Shown here: positions 1 through 8,987 of the stretch, piece after piece
Position numbering within the stretch: position 1 is the first letter of the stretch
Layout of the letters: every line of letters starts with the position of its first letter
NCBI RefSeq assembly: GCF_902806485.1
Contig: NZ_CADCWT010000019.1
Coordinates: 1 to 38,883, forward strand
Length of the DNA: 38,883 nucleotides
Direction: 5' to 3'
DNA from: Candidatus Frankia alpina
Lineage (GTDB): Bacteria > Actinomycetota > Actinomycetes > Frankiales > Frankiaceae
Translations under genes and position numbers: made by a program
Notes under the pieces: model-generated
Told to the model about the DNA's origin: nothing
Database searches by the model: none
Seen by the model: the letters and a program-made list of their open reading frames with translations, nothing else

Positions 1-1
1 G

Positions 2-2101
2 GACACTCACACCCCGCAACAATTACCCAACCTCACAAATCGTTGCCGGGAATGGCTCATTCCCGCCGACACATTCTTCGGCGCTCCCTACATCGACTCG
101 GACGAGTGGCGCGAAAGCCCCTTACCCCACCGCCACGTGCACGGCGGTTTTCGCGACACCGACACCAACTTCACCTTCTACTTCCCCACCGAGGACTCCT
201 ACGACGGCCGCCTGTTCCACCCGCTCGAAGGCGCCCACGCGGGCCATGAGGACGCCTTCGGCGGCCCGATGGGCGACGTGATCGGCGGCCTGACCCTCAT
301 CTCCCGCCTCGGCGGCTACATGGTGGAGTCGAACTCCGGCCACATCGGCGACGACACCGACCCCCGCGGCGGCGAGGACCCCACCCTCTACGGCCACCGC
401 GCCAGCGTCGAGACCGCCCGGTTCTCCAAGCACGTCGCCGCCCAGATCTACGGCGCCCCGCCGCATCACGCCTACGTCTGGGGCGGCAGCGGCGGTGGGC
501 GGCGCTCGCCGCTGTGTCTGGAGTACGGCACCGGCGTCTACGACGGCGCGTTGCCGTTCATGGGCGGCGGCGAGATCGCCGCGCACGGCGTCACCACGCT
601 CATGAAGGGCGCGCAGGTCATGGCCTTCGCGTCGATGTTCAACGTGCAGCGCCTGTTGCGCCACCAGGCCGCCGGGGTCATCGACGCGACGCGGCCGGGC
701 GGCAGCGGCGACCCCTACGCCGGGCTTACCACGCACCAGCGCGAGGAGCTCGCCAACCTCTACCAGCTCGGCTACCCCCGCGGCGACGAGTTCATGATCT
801 TCTCGCCGATGGGGCAGATCTGGCTGTGGTCGTCCATCGCCGACCGGCTCGCCGCCGAGGACGCCGAGTACTTCACGGCCTTCTGGACGCAGCCCGGGTA
901 CGTCGGCCACGACGCGCCGGACGCCCTGGCCGACGACATCCTCGACGTGACCACGACCGTGAGCCGGGTGGTCACCGGACGCGAGCTGCTGACCGACCCC
1001 GCCTACGCCGGGCCGGAGTTCGGCGGCCTGCGGGTGATGGCGTCGCTGATGAGCGCAGGGCCCGATCTACCCATGGCGATCGAGGTCGAGGGCCTCGGGG
1101 ACGGCTACCGCCTCGGCTCCGGCCTACAGCTCGTCAGCGGGAAGGCCAAGGGGCGCCAGCTCTACTGCATGGGCCACGCCGGCGACCTGCTGAGCGCCGA
1201 CGGCGTCGCCGAAGCCAACCTGCTGCGCTTCCGCGACGTCGAGGTCGGCGACGAGATCCACGTCGACAACCGCCGGTTCCTGGCGTTCTGCTACTACTAC
1301 CGCCACCACCTGATGGACGAGCCGGCGTTCGACTTCCTGCGCCCCGACGGCCGCCCGATCTACCCGCAGAACCGGGTGCCCACGATGTCGCCGCTGATGG
1401 GCGTGGCCTACTCGGGCCAGTACGAGGGGAAGCTGCTGTGGGTGCACCACACCCACGACGCCTCGCTGTGGCCGCCGCAGGGCCTGGTGTACGAGGCGGC
1501 GGTGCGCGCCGTGCGGGGCCCCGAGGCCGCCGCCGAGCGGTTCCGCCTGCGCTGGACCGAGAACGCCGAGCACATCCCGCCGGGGTATCTGCCCTCGGCG
1601 CCGGACCGGGCCACCTCGACGTGGCTCATCGACTACCTGCCCGTCATCGAGCAGAGCCTGCTCGACCTGGTCGCCTGGGTGGAGCAGGGGGTCGAACCCG
1701 CCGGGTCGCGCTACGAGTTCCGCGACGGGCGGGTCACGCTGCCGGCGACCGCGGCCGAACGCGGCGGCATCCAGCCGGTGGTCTCGGCGACGGTGGACGG
1801 CGGCGAACGGGCCGAGGTGCCGGCGGGCACGGCGGTGACCCTGCGGGTGGACGCCGAGGTGCCGCCGGGGGCCGGCACGATCATCGCGGTCGAGTGGGAC
1901 CTCGACGGCTCGGGTTCGTTCACCGACCCGGCCGACGTCGTCGGCACCCCCACGGCCGTCAGCCTGACCAGGACGCACACCTACCCCACGCCGGGCACCC
2001 GGTTCGCGACCGCCCGGGTGTGGTCGCACCGGGACGGCGACCGCGACGCCGTGCACCGCCGCATCCCGAACGTCGCCTCCGTCCGGGTCGTGGTGACCTG
2101 A
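2..2101 (+). CDS. Tannase-like alpha/beta hydrolase with C-terminal PKD-like domain (5' partial)
   Basis: The reading frame is open from the window edge, so the N-terminus lies upstream. About 699 codons are visible. A GGSGGG nucleophile elbow (Ser codon at 488-490) sits in the sequence YVWGGSGGGRRS, and a later HTHDASLWP stretch (about 1447-1476) resembles the His-containing end of the hydrolase fold. The last ~80 residues read like a PKD/Ig-like fold (EWDLDGSGSF, THTYPTPGTR), which usually serves extracellular binding, so the protein is probably exported, although the signal peptide is outside the window. Tannase/feruloyl-esterase-type enzymes hydrolyse ester bonds; the substrate here is unknown. 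The gene is convergent with the SDR at 2221, and a strong hairpin lies between them. The family call rests on motif similarity only. Confidence 0.7.
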   Translation, partial: DTHTPQQLPNLTNRCREWLIPADTFFGAPYIDSDEWRESPLPHRHVHGGFRDTDTNFTFYFPTEDSYDGRLFHPLEGAHAGHEDAFGGPMGDVIGGLTLISRLGGYMVESNSGHIGDDTDPRGGEDPTLYGHRASVETARFSKHVAAQIYGAPPHHAYVWGGSGGGRRSPLCLEYGTGVYDGALPFMGGGEIAAHGVTTLMKGAQVMAFASMFNVQRLLRHQAAGVIDATRPGGSGDPYAGLTTHQREELANLYQLGYPRGDEFMIFSPMGQIWLWSSIADRLAAEDAEYFTAFWTQPGYVGHDAPDALADDILDVTTTVSRVVTGRELLTDPAYAGPEFGGLRVMASLMSAGPDLPMAIEVEGLGDGYRLGSGLQLVSGKAKGRQLYCMGHAGDLLSADGVAEANLLRFRDVEVGDEIHVDNRRFLAFCYYYRHHLMDEPAFDFLRPDGRPIYPQNRVPTMSPLMGVAYSGQYEGKLLWVHHTHDASLWPPQGLVYEAAVRAVRGPEAAAERFRLRWTENAEHIPPGYLPSAPDRATSTWLIDYLPVIEQSLLDLVAWVEQGVEPAGSRYEFRDGRVTLPATAAERGGIQPVVSATVDGGERAEVPAGTAVTLRVDAEVPPGAGTIIAVEWDLDGSGSFTDPADVVGTPTAVSLTRTHTYPTPGTRFATARVWSHRDGDRDAVHRRIPNVASVRVVVT

Positions 2102-2120
2102 CCCGCATCGGTCCCAGCCC

Positions 2121-2164
2121 GTCGCGGGGCCGGCCGCGCACCGTCGCGCAGCCGGCCCCGCGAC
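2121..2164. terminator. Bidirectional hairpin terminator
   Basis: GTCGCGGGGCCGGC (2121-2134) and GCCGGCCCCGCGAC (2151-2164) form a perfect 14-bp stem with a 16-base loop. It lies between convergent genes ending at 2101 and 2221. There is no U-tract, as is common in high-GC actinobacteria. Confidence 0.75.
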
Positions 2165-2220
2165 GCATCCCCGCCAACCCGGGCGGCACAGCCGACGGCC
2201 CGACGGCGCGCGAGGCGCGG

Positions 2221-3051
2221 TCAGCGACCGCCGAAGTCCGCCCGGACCGCGGTGGTGATCTCGGAGTAGCGCCCGAGGCTCACCGCGTCGGCGCCGCCGT
2301 CGACCGGCAGGATCACCCCGTTGACGAACCGGGACAGGTCGCTGGCCAGGAACACCACCGCGGCGGCGATGTCCTCGGGCTGCCCGACCCGGCCGGCCGG
2401 CTGCTCGTCGCGCAACGCCTCGGCGAGGTGTTCCATGAAGGCCCCTCGGCGGTCCCGGGCGATGCCCACGCCCATCACCGGCGTCATCGTGATGCCGGGG
2501 CAGATCGCGTTGGAGCGGATGCCGTGCCGGCCGAGCTCGGCCGCAGCCTGGCGCACCACACCGATGACGGCGTGCTTGCCGATCACGTAGCTCGGCTGGC
2601 CCAAGCCGCCGCGCAGGCCCGAACCGCTGCTCGTGGTGATGATCGAGCCGCCGCGACCCTGCTCGATGAACACCCGGGCGGCGTGCCGGTGGCCGGAGAC
2701 GGCCGAGCCGACGATGAGGCGCAGCGACCGGTCGAGCCCGTCCGGCCCGAGATCGACGAACCCGGCCAGATCACCGGCGCCGCTGGCGTTGTTGAACATG
2801 ATGTCCAGCCCGCCGAAGTGCCGCACCGCGGTGTCGACCAGGTCGGCGACCTGATCGTCGTCGGAGACGTCCGTGTGCACGTAGATCGCGGCGTCACCGA
2901 GCCGTTCGGCGGCGGCCCGGCCGCGCTCGTCCTGGATGTCACCGATGACCACGTGCGCGCCCTCGGCGACGAACGCCTCGACGCTGGCCAGACCGATGCC
3001 ACTGCTGCCGCCGGTGACAATCGCCGTCTTGCCCACCAGGTTGTTCGGCAT
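2221..3051 (-). CDS. SDR family NAD(P)-dependent oxidoreductase
   Basis: This is a classical short-chain dehydrogenase/reductase of 276 residues, the usual length. It has the Rossmann motif TGGSSGIG at residues 13-20, the structural NNAS motif (87-90), a catalytic Ser near 141-142 and YxxxK (Tyr155, Lys159), followed by the conserved PG of NAICPG (181-186). It should interconvert an alcohol and a carbonyl with NAD(P)(H) in the cytosol; the substrate cannot be read from the sequence. The ATG at 3051 is preceded by GGAAGGAAA, a good ribosome binding site. It lies 51 bases downstream of a second SDR on the same strand and is probably co-transcribed with it. Confidence 0.92.
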   Translation of the reverse strand: MPNNLVGKTAIVTGGSSGIGLASVEAFVAEGAHVVIGDIQDERGRAAAERLGDAAIYVHTDVSDDDQVADLVDTAVRHFGGLDIMFNNASGAGDLAGFVDLGPDGLDRSLRLIVGSAVSGHRHAARVFIEQGRGGSIITTSSGSGLRGGLGQPSYVIGKHAVIGVVRQAAAELGRHGIRSNAICPGITMTPVMGVGIARDRRGAFMEHLAEALRDEQPAGRVGQPEDIAAAVVFLASDLSRFVNGVILPVDGGADAVSLGRYSEITTAVRADFGGR

Positions 3052-3102
3052 CGCCGTTTCCTTCCGGTCCGTCCTTGCGCGGGGTTGGCGAACGCGACCG
3101 GA

Positions 3103-3951
3103 TCAGCGCAGCAGGACCTGGCCGCCGTCGAGCATGAGCGTCGCCCCGGTCAGGTACTGCATATCGTCGCTGACAAGGCCGACGATCGCCTTCCCGATGT
3201 CGGCGTAGGGGTCACCGAGCCGGCGCAGCGGGGTCTGGCGACGTTGCGCCTCCCAGCGCTCGGGGCTCTGTTTCATGTACTCCTCGGCCGCCGGCGACCA
3301 GGCCGCCGGACAGACCTGGTTCACCCGGATCCCGTAACGGCCCCACTCGATGGCGGTGACCTTCGTCAGGCCGCCGATGGCCTCCCCGAGCAGGCCGGGC
3401 GCGCCGCGCACGCCGATCCCCGACCCGAAGTTGACGACCGCGCCGCGGCCGGAGTCCCGCAACGCCTCGAAGCAGGCCTGCATCATGTGCACGCTGCCCA
3501 GCGGGCCTGTCTCGAAGGATTCGAGGAGCTGGGCGTCGGTGGCGTCGACGGTGGGGATGCGGACGGTGTTGTTTCCGCCCTGGGCGTTGTTGATGAGGAT
3601 GTCGACCGCGCCGAACGCCGCCAGCGTCGCCGCGACCGCGGCCTGCGCATCGGCCCGCTCAGCCACGTCGCAGCGCAGCGCCAGCACCCGGGCGCCCTTG
3701 CCGGACAGCTCCTCCGCGGCGGCGACCACCTTCGACTCGGTGCGGCCGAGCAGGGCCACCGCGGCGCCCTCGTCGGCCAGCGCCTCGGCGATCCCCCGGC
3801 CCAGGCCCTGGCCCGCACCGGTGACGACGGCGACCCGCCCGGCGAGCCGACCGGTCTGATCCGGGGCCAGGCCGGGTGCCGTGAACGGCTCGGCGCCCGT
3901 GGACGGCTCGGCGGCCGTGGACGCAGTGGATCCCGCGATAGGCGTGGCCAT
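3103..3951 (-). CDS. SDR family protein lacking the catalytic YxxxK motif
   Basis: This 282-residue protein has the SDR architecture: TGAGQGLG (44-51), NNAQ (121-124), Ser177, the post-catalytic stretch EAIGGLTK (190-197) and GIRVNQVCPA (207-216). Where the Tyr-x-x-x-Lys pair should be, the sequence runs from Ser177 through VRGAPGLLG straight into EAIGG. Compared with the neighbouring SDR, the spacing from the Ser to the residue before EAIGG is five residues short (12 against 17). So the active-site Tyr and Lys appear to have been removed by a small in-frame deletion. The ATG at 3951 is preferred: the frame remains open to 4236, but that extension is low-complexity and overlaps a tandem repeat. 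The protein could still bind nucleotide but is unlikely to be a normal dehydrogenase. It is first in a two-gene operon with the SDR at 2221. Confidence 0.85.
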   Translation of the reverse strand: MATPIAGSTASTAAEPSTGAEPFTAPGLAPDQTGRLAGRVAVVTGAGQGLGRGIAEALADEGAAVALLGRTESKVVAAAEELSGKGARVLALRCDVAERADAQAAVAATLAAFGAVDILINNAQGGNNTVRIPTVDATDAQLLESFETGPLGSVHMMQACFEALRDSGRGAVVNFGSGIGVRGAPGLLGEAIGGLTKVTAIEWGRYGIRVNQVCPAAWSPAAEEYMKQSPERWEAQRRQTPLRRLGDPYADIGKAIVGLVSDDMQYLTGATLMLDGGQVLLR

Positions 3952-3972
3952 CGGCGTCAGGCCCCCGCCGCC

Positions 3973-4008
3973 GCGGAGCGGGCTAACGGTGCGGAGCGGG
4001 CTAACGGT
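3973..4008. repeat. 18-bp tandem direct repeat
   Basis: GCGGAGCGGGCTAACGGT occurs at 3973-3990 and again at 3991-4008, followed by a partial third copy (GCGGA). It lies just upstream of the SDR start at 3951. No function is apparent; local slippage or duplication is likely. Confidence 0.85.
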
Positions 4009-4198
4009 GCGGAATCGACGTTCCCGGACAGCTCGCTCGTGCCCATCAGCAGCTCCGTCCCCTGTTGCCCTCGGGCCCAGCCTCGCGACGGCGCCCATGG
4101 CCCCACCCGGTACCCGCGGCCCGTGTGCGGGTACCGGGCAGCGTTTCGGAGTGCCCTCGACCACGTCAACCGGTCGCAACCGGGGCCGGTGAACGCCG

Positions 4199-4227
4199 TT
4201 GACACGTCTTCGGTCGACGCCTAATTT
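4199..4227 (+). promoter_or_regulatory. Near-consensus housekeeping sigma promoter for the carboxylesterase
   Basis: TTGACA (4199-4204), a 17-base spacer and TAATTT (4222-4227) match the primary sigma factor consensus closely, which is unusual in such GC-rich DNA. The pair lies 62 bases before the esterase ATG at 4289. The rest of the divergent gap 3952-4288 holds only the 18-bp tandem repeat. Confidence 0.7.
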
Positions 4228-4288
4228 TCGGTGCATCGAGCCACTTCACTCGCGCCCTCGAACGGGCCCACGCAGGAAAGGACCAATC

Positions 4289-5870
4289 ATGCCGGATATC
4301 GTCATCGAAACGTCGAGCGGCCGGATTCGCGGCACGACGACGCCATCGGGCGTGCACGTTTTCAAGGGAATTCCGTACGGCGGATCCGTCGCCGGCGAGA
4401 ACCGATTCCAACCCGCCCGCCCGAGCCATGGACGGGTGTTCGCGACGCCTTAGCCTACGGCCCGACCGCGCCGCAGGCGCGCCCGGCCGAGGCCGGCGGC
4501 ACCGGCGCGGCCGATCCCGCCTCGGCCGCGCGGATGGCGCCGTTCCTCGCGTTCCTGCACGGCCTGGCCGGGGACGAACCGGCCCAGGACGAGGACTGCC
4601 TGGTGCTCAACGTCTGGACCGGCGGCGTCGACCAGCAGCGCGCCCGCGCCGTGCTGGTGTGGCTGCACGGCGGCGCCTTCAGCACGGGCTCGGGCTCCTG
4701 GCCGCTCTACGACGGCGCTTCCCTGGCCGCCCGGGGTGACGCCGTGGTCGTCACGATCAACCACCGGCTGGGCCCGCTCGGCTTCCTGCGCCTCGGCGAG
4801 CTGGCCGGGGACCGCTACCGCGACGCGGGCAACGCCGGCATTCTCGACATCGTGCTCGCCCTGCGGTGGGTGCGCGACAACATCGCCGGGTTCGGCGGCG
4901 ACCCGAACCGGGTGCTGCTGTTCGGTGACTCGGGCGGCGCGTCGAAAACCTCCATCCTGCTGGGCATGCCGGCGGCGAAGGGCCTGTTCCAGCGGGCGGC
5001 GGTGATGAGCGGCCCGCTGATCCGCTCCTGCCCGGCGGACGTGGCGACGCGAACGCCGAGGAGCTGCTCGGCCGGCTCGGGATCGCCCCGACCGACGTCG
5101 CGAAGCTGCACGACGTGCCGGCCGAGCTGCTGATCGAGGAGGCGGAGGCGATCGGGGTGCCGATCGCCTCCGGGCTCGCCGGGGCGGCCGGCAGCGAGCA
5201 GTTCATGCCTTTCCAGGCGGTCGTCGACGGCCGGATCCTGCCCGCCCATCCGATGGATCCGCAGGCCTCGCCGCTGGGCGCCGACGTCCCCGTCCTCGTC
5301 GGGTCGACCCGGGACGACATGAAGATGATCATGTTGGGCGTGCCGTGGTTCGGCTCCCTCGACGACGTCGGCCTGGCCGCGCTGGCCGGCGGCATGTTCG
5401 GGCCGGAGTTCGTGCGCGCCTACCGCGCGGAGCGGCCGGAGGCGACGCCGAGCGAGCTGGCGTGCGCGTTCGTGACCGACCGGGTGATGTGGTGGGGCGG
5501 GATCGACTGGGCCCAGCGGAAGATCGCCGCCGCCGGCGCCCCGGTGTACGTCTACCGTTTCGATTTCGTCACGCCCGCCCTCGGCGGAATTCTCGGGGCC
5601 ACCCACGGCGGTGAGATCCCGTTTGTGTTCGACAATTATCCGCTCACCCCGATGGCCGGTGACCGGCCCGAGAATGCGAGTGTGGCCCGCGCGGTCAGCG
5701 AGGCGTTCGTGCGTTTCGCTCAACAGGGCGATCCGAACCATTCCGGACTGCCCGCCTGGTCGCCGTATACGCTCGACCGGCGCACCACCATGATTTTCGA
5801 CGCCGAATCCCACGTCGAGGACGATCCCCGCCCGGCGATCCGCGAGCTCCACACCCGCGGGACGGGCTGA
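4289..5870 (+). pseudogene. Type B carboxylesterase, two frameshifts
   Basis: The three pieces together encode an almost complete carboxylesterase/lipase (about 528 codons). The N-terminus MPDIVIETSSGRIRG is typical. FKGIPYGG is the conserved early motif, WLHGGAF the oxyanion region and GDSGGAS (about 4924-4944) the nucleophile elbow. GSTRDD (about 5299-5316) marks the acid-residue region and ATHGGEIPFVF (about 5599-5631) holds the catalytic His. The frame changes near 4421 (between RFQPARP and EPWTGVRDALAYG) and near 5045 (CPADV to GDANAEELL), each as loss of one base in a G-containing run. The ATG at 4289 has a good site, AGGAAAGGA. As written, the product would stop at about 55 residues. 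All catalytic residues survive, so the damage is recent or is a sequencing error. Confidence 0.85.
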
Positions 5871-5989
5871 CCAGCCGATCACGGGCAGGCGGCCGGGCCA
5901 CCCCCGCGAACATTGGGGAGCGACGGTCGGGAGGATCGGAAGAAGGAGGAACACCTACCCCCCTCCAGTTTCAACCTATAGCACACTGG

Positions 5990-6008
5990 GGGGCTTGCGG
6001 CAAGACCC
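5990..6008 (+). promoter_or_regulatory. Rifamycin-associated element (RAE) upstream of helR
   Basis: GGGGCTTGCGGCAAGACCC matches the 19-bp inverted-repeat RAE described upstream of rifamycin-inactivating genes and helR in actinobacteria (GGGGCTTGCGGCAAGGCCC as I recall it), with one difference (A for G). The arms CTTGC and GCAAG are intact. It lies 144 bases before the GTG start of the HelR-like gene. RAEs are reported to mediate rifamycin-inducible expression. The remainder of the 5871-6152 gap shows nothing else I recognise. Confidence 0.85.
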
Positions 6009-6152
6009 GGGGCGTGCCGCAGAATCGCTGGCCGGGGCCAGAACCTGCGGGCATGGGAGTCGCGAAATGCGGGTGTTGTTGTCGACGTACGGGTCGCTCG
6101 CAGCTGACCCGCATGCTGGCGCGCCACGACGAAGAACATCGGAGCTGATGCC

Positions 6153-8411
6153 GTGAACCCTCTGACCACCAGTGCGTTCGACCTTCCCGACCGCTTCGCC
6201 CCCAAGGCCGACCCGACGCTGATCGCCGGCGACGAGCAGCACTTCGCGGCCATCGCGCAGAGCCTCGAGGAGTCGATCGCCGACCTGTCCGACCGCCTCG
6301 ACGCCGAACGCAGGGCGCCGGGCGGCATCGGCCAGGCGGCGATGGACCGGGACCTGGAGATCCACCGGCTGACCGCTCGCCTGCGCGCCCTGCGCCGCTT
6401 CGGGCTGGACCTGTGCCTCGGACACATCGTCGGCGTGGACGACCCCGAGCCCATGTACGTCGGACGACTCGGCCTCGCCGACGGCGAGGGTCGTCGGCTG
6501 CTGCTCGACTGGCGCTCCCCCGCGGCGGAGCCGTTCTTCGGCGCGACCCACGCCAACCCGATGGGGCTGGCCAGCCGCCGCAGGTATCGCTGGACCCGCG
6601 GCCGGATCAGCGACTACTGGGACGAGGTGTTCACCCCGGACGGCATTGAGGGGCATGCCGCGCTCGACGACCAGTCCGCCTTCATCGCCAGCCTGGGCGG
6701 CAACCGGTCGGCCCGGATGCGCGACGTGCTCGGCACCATCCAGGCCGACCAGGACGCCATCATCCGCGCCGGATCCGACGGCGCTCTCGTCGTCGACGGC
6801 GGTCCGGGCACGGGGAAGACCGTCGTCGCCCTGCACCGCTCCGCCTACCTGCTCTACTCCGACCCTCGCCTCGGTCACCGCCGGGGCGGCGTGCTGTTCG
6901 TCGGTCCGCACCAGCCCTACCTGACCTACGTCGCCGACATCCTGCCCGGCCTCGGCGAGGAGGGCGTGCAGACCTGCACCCTGCGGGACCTCGTCGCGGA
7001 GGGAACCGTGGCAGAGATCGAGACCGACCCGGACGTGGCCGCACTGAAATCGTCCGCGAACCTGGTGAAGGCGATCGAGGCGGCTGTGCAGTTCTACGAG
7101 GAGCCACCCACCAAGCCGATGACGGTCATGACCCACTGGTCCGACCTCCAGCTCAGCGCCGACGACTGGGCCGAGGCGTTCGACGTACCGACACCCGGTA
7201 CCGCACACAACGAGGCGCGCCAGGAGGTCTGGGCGGAGCTACTCACGATTCTGCTGGACAAGCATGAGGCGTCCCACGGCGGCGACGTCCCGGCCGACCA
7301 GCTCCACAGGTCGCTGCTCCAGAACCGGGGGCTGCGGGCGACGTTCAACCGGACCTGGCCGCTGCTCGACGCGACCGATCTCGTCGCGGACCTGTGGTCG
7401 GTGCCCGCCTACCTGCACAGATGCGCTCCCTGGCTCAGCCGCGACGAGGTGCGGCAGCTGCAGCGCGGCGACGCCAGGGCCTGGACGATGTCCGACCTGC
7501 CGCTGCTGGACGCGGCGCGGCAGCGGCTCGGCGACCCGGGGGCGGCCCGGCGTAAGCGTCAGCGGGACGCCGCCGTCGCCTCCGAACGCGAGCACAAGGC
7601 CAGGGTCGTCGACAACCTGCGCGAGGCCGACGACGAGTACGGCATGGGCCTGGTGACGATGCTGCGCGGAGAGGACTTCCACGACGTCCTGGTCGACGAG
7701 AACGCCCTGTCCAGCACCGACCCGGACCTGCTCGCCGGCCCGTTCGCGCACATCGTCGTGGACGAGGCCCAGGAACTGACCGACGCGCAGTGGCAGATGC
7801 TGCTGCTACGCTGCCCGTCCCGGAGCTTCACCATCGTCGGGGACCGCGCGCAGGCCAGGCACGGGTTCACCGAGTCGTGGCAGGAACGGCTGACGCGGAT
7901 CGGACTCGACCGGATCAACCTGGCCTCCCTGACCATCAACTACCGGACGCCGGAAGAAATCATGGCGCAGGCCGAGCCGGTCATCCGGGCCGTGCTCCCG
8001 GACGCCAACGTGCCGACCTCCATCCGCAGCAGCAACGTCCCCGTCGTGCACGGATCCGCCTCGGAACTGGGCTCGATCCTCGCCACCTGGCTCGCCGCGC
8101 ATGCCGACGGGATCGCCTGCGTCATCAGCACCGGCGTCATCGAAGACGCAACGTTCCAGGCGACCTCCCGCGTCCGGTCGCTGACCCCGGAGCTGTCGAA
8201 GGGGCTCGAGTTCGACCTGGTCATCCTCATCGACCCGGAGGCGTTCGGCGACGGCATCGAAGGAGCGGTCGACCGCTATGTCGCGATGACCCGAGCGACC
8301 CAGCAACTCGTCATCCTCACGTCTGGGAACGAGTCGGCCTGGTCGGCACCACAGGTGGCTCCTCGGCCAGGGACCACTCGGACACCGTCGGCAGCTACTG
8401 CCGTTGACTGA
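6153..8411 (+). CDS. helR: HelR-like RNA polymerase recycling motor ATPase (UvrD/HelD superfamily)
   Basis: A 752-residue superfamily 1 helicase-like protein, the size expected for class II HelD/HelR. The N-terminal ~110 residues are helical (QSLEESIADLSDRLDAER), as in the arm that enters the RNA polymerase secondary channel. Motor motifs follow: Walker A GGPGTGKT (216-223), Walker B VVDEAQEL (535-542), GDRAQ (563-567), NYRTP (596-600), LSKGLEFD (681-688) and AMTRATQQL (711-719). Proteins of this family remove stalled or drug-bound RNA polymerase from DNA, and HelR gives rifamycin tolerance. The start is GTG at 6153 with GGAG at 6141-6144; no better ATG exists in this frame. The RAE upstream strongly supports HelR rather than a DNA helicase. 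The gene is intact and monocistronic. Confidence 0.9.
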   Translation: MNPLTTSAFDLPDRFAPKADPTLIAGDEQHFAAIAQSLEESIADLSDRLDAERRAPGGIGQAAMDRDLEIHRLTARLRALRRFGLDLCLGHIVGVDDPEPMYVGRLGLADGEGRRLLLDWRSPAAEPFFGATHANPMGLASRRRYRWTRGRISDYWDEVFTPDGIEGHAALDDQSAFIASLGGNRSARMRDVLGTIQADQDAIIRAGSDGALVVDGGPGTGKTVVALHRSAYLLYSDPRLGHRRGGVLFVGPHQPYLTYVADILPGLGEEGVQTCTLRDLVAEGTVAEIETDPDVAALKSSANLVKAIEAAVQFYEEPPTKPMTVMTHWSDLQLSADDWAEAFDVPTPGTAHNEARQEVWAELLTILLDKHEASHGGDVPADQLHRSLLQNRGLRATFNRTWPLLDATDLVADLWSVPAYLHRCAPWLSRDEVRQLQRGDARAWTMSDLPLLDAARQRLGDPGAARRKRQRDAAVASEREHKARVVDNLREADDEYGMGLVTMLRGEDFHDVLVDENALSSTDPDLLAGPFAHIVVDEAQELTDAQWQMLLLRCPSRSFTIVGDRAQARHGFTESWQERLTRIGLDRINLASLTINYRTPEEIMAQAEPVIRAVLPDANVPTSIRSSNVPVVHGSASELGSILATWLAAHADGIACVISTGVIEDATFQATSRVRSLTPELSKGLEFDLVILIDPEAFGDGIEGAVDRYVAMTRATQQLVILTSGNESAWSAPQVAPRPGTTRTPSAATAVD

Positions 8412-8513
8412 CAACGCGCAGACGGGCGGTCGCCGGGAGCCGGCGTTCCCGACCTCCAGGTCATTCCCGGTGGCATCCACGTCTATGAGCGACTGATCGA
8501 AACACTGGATCTT

Positions 8514-8987
8514 GTGGTCGTGCTGCATGGGGTGCAGGCGCAGGCGGCCGGGTTCACGGCCGGGTTCTTCGCGGTCGGGTTCTTCGCGGTCGGGTTCTTC
8601 GCGGTCGGCCCGGCGATCACCCGATTCCTGAGCGCCGACGAGGAGGCCGCAGCGCGAGCGGGGCGGGAAGACGCCACGCCGGGTGCTCCGGTCTGGTCCA
8701 CCCGCGGCCCGGCGGCCATCCTGGTGCAATGCGCGCTCCAGCCAACAGATCCGGATCTCGCCCTCGAACTGTCGCCCTTCAGCGGCATCTACACCACAGA
8801 CCGGCGAAGATCGCACGGTTGGGTCTGGGCCGCGCCAATTCCGCGCTCCGGCGATGTCCTCTGCACCGTTCGCGCCGCCGGGCAGACCAGCCGGACCGTC
8901 CTCGACGGTTCGGCGTTGCGCGCTGCGGCTCGGGCGGCTCGCCGGATTCGGGGAACCGGCAAAGCCGATGGAGAGGGTCGGCGATGA
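8514..8987 (+). CDS. Hypothetical protein with N-terminal pentapeptide repeat, first of a coupled pair
   Basis: This 157-residue protein is not a family I recognise. Residues ~12-33 consist of repeated GFFAV units forming a hydrophobic stretch that could be a membrane segment. The remainder is soluble-looking and ends in a block (PIPRSGDVLC to ALRAAARAARRI) that resembles the C-terminus of the next protein. The stop TGA (8985-8987) overlaps the ATG of the next gene (ATGA), implying translational coupling. The chosen GTG start is uncertain: the frame is open further upstream towards helR, and the repeat-coded N-terminus may not be translated. The large opposite-strand frame here has repetitive, biased composition and was not called. 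Confidence 0.6.
   Translation: MVVLHGVQAQAAGFTAGFFAVGFFAVGFFAVGPAITRFLSADEEAAARAGREDATPGAPVWSTRGPAAILVQCALQPTDPDLALELSPFSGIYTTDRRRSHGWVWAAPIPRSGDVLCTVRAAGQTSRTVLDGSALRAAARAARRIRGTGKADGEGRR
8562..8606. repeat. 15-bp tandem repeat, three perfect copies
   Basis: GGGTTCTTCGCGGTC is repeated at 8562-8576, 8577-8591 and 8592-8606, with a degenerate partial copy just before (8550-8561). The unit is a multiple of three and encodes GFFAV in the frame of the surrounding small gene, so copy-number change would keep the frame. Confidence 0.9.

Noticed and set aside
514..4224. A 1236-codon plus-strand frame running through the hydrolase end and both SDR genes
   Set aside because: It is Arg/Pro/Ala-rich, has no recognisable domain, and overlaps three well-supported genes; long shadow frames are expected in DNA of this GC content.
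8562..8606. Possible CRISPR-like array
   Set aside because: The 15-base units are directly adjacent without spacers, so this is a tandem repeat.
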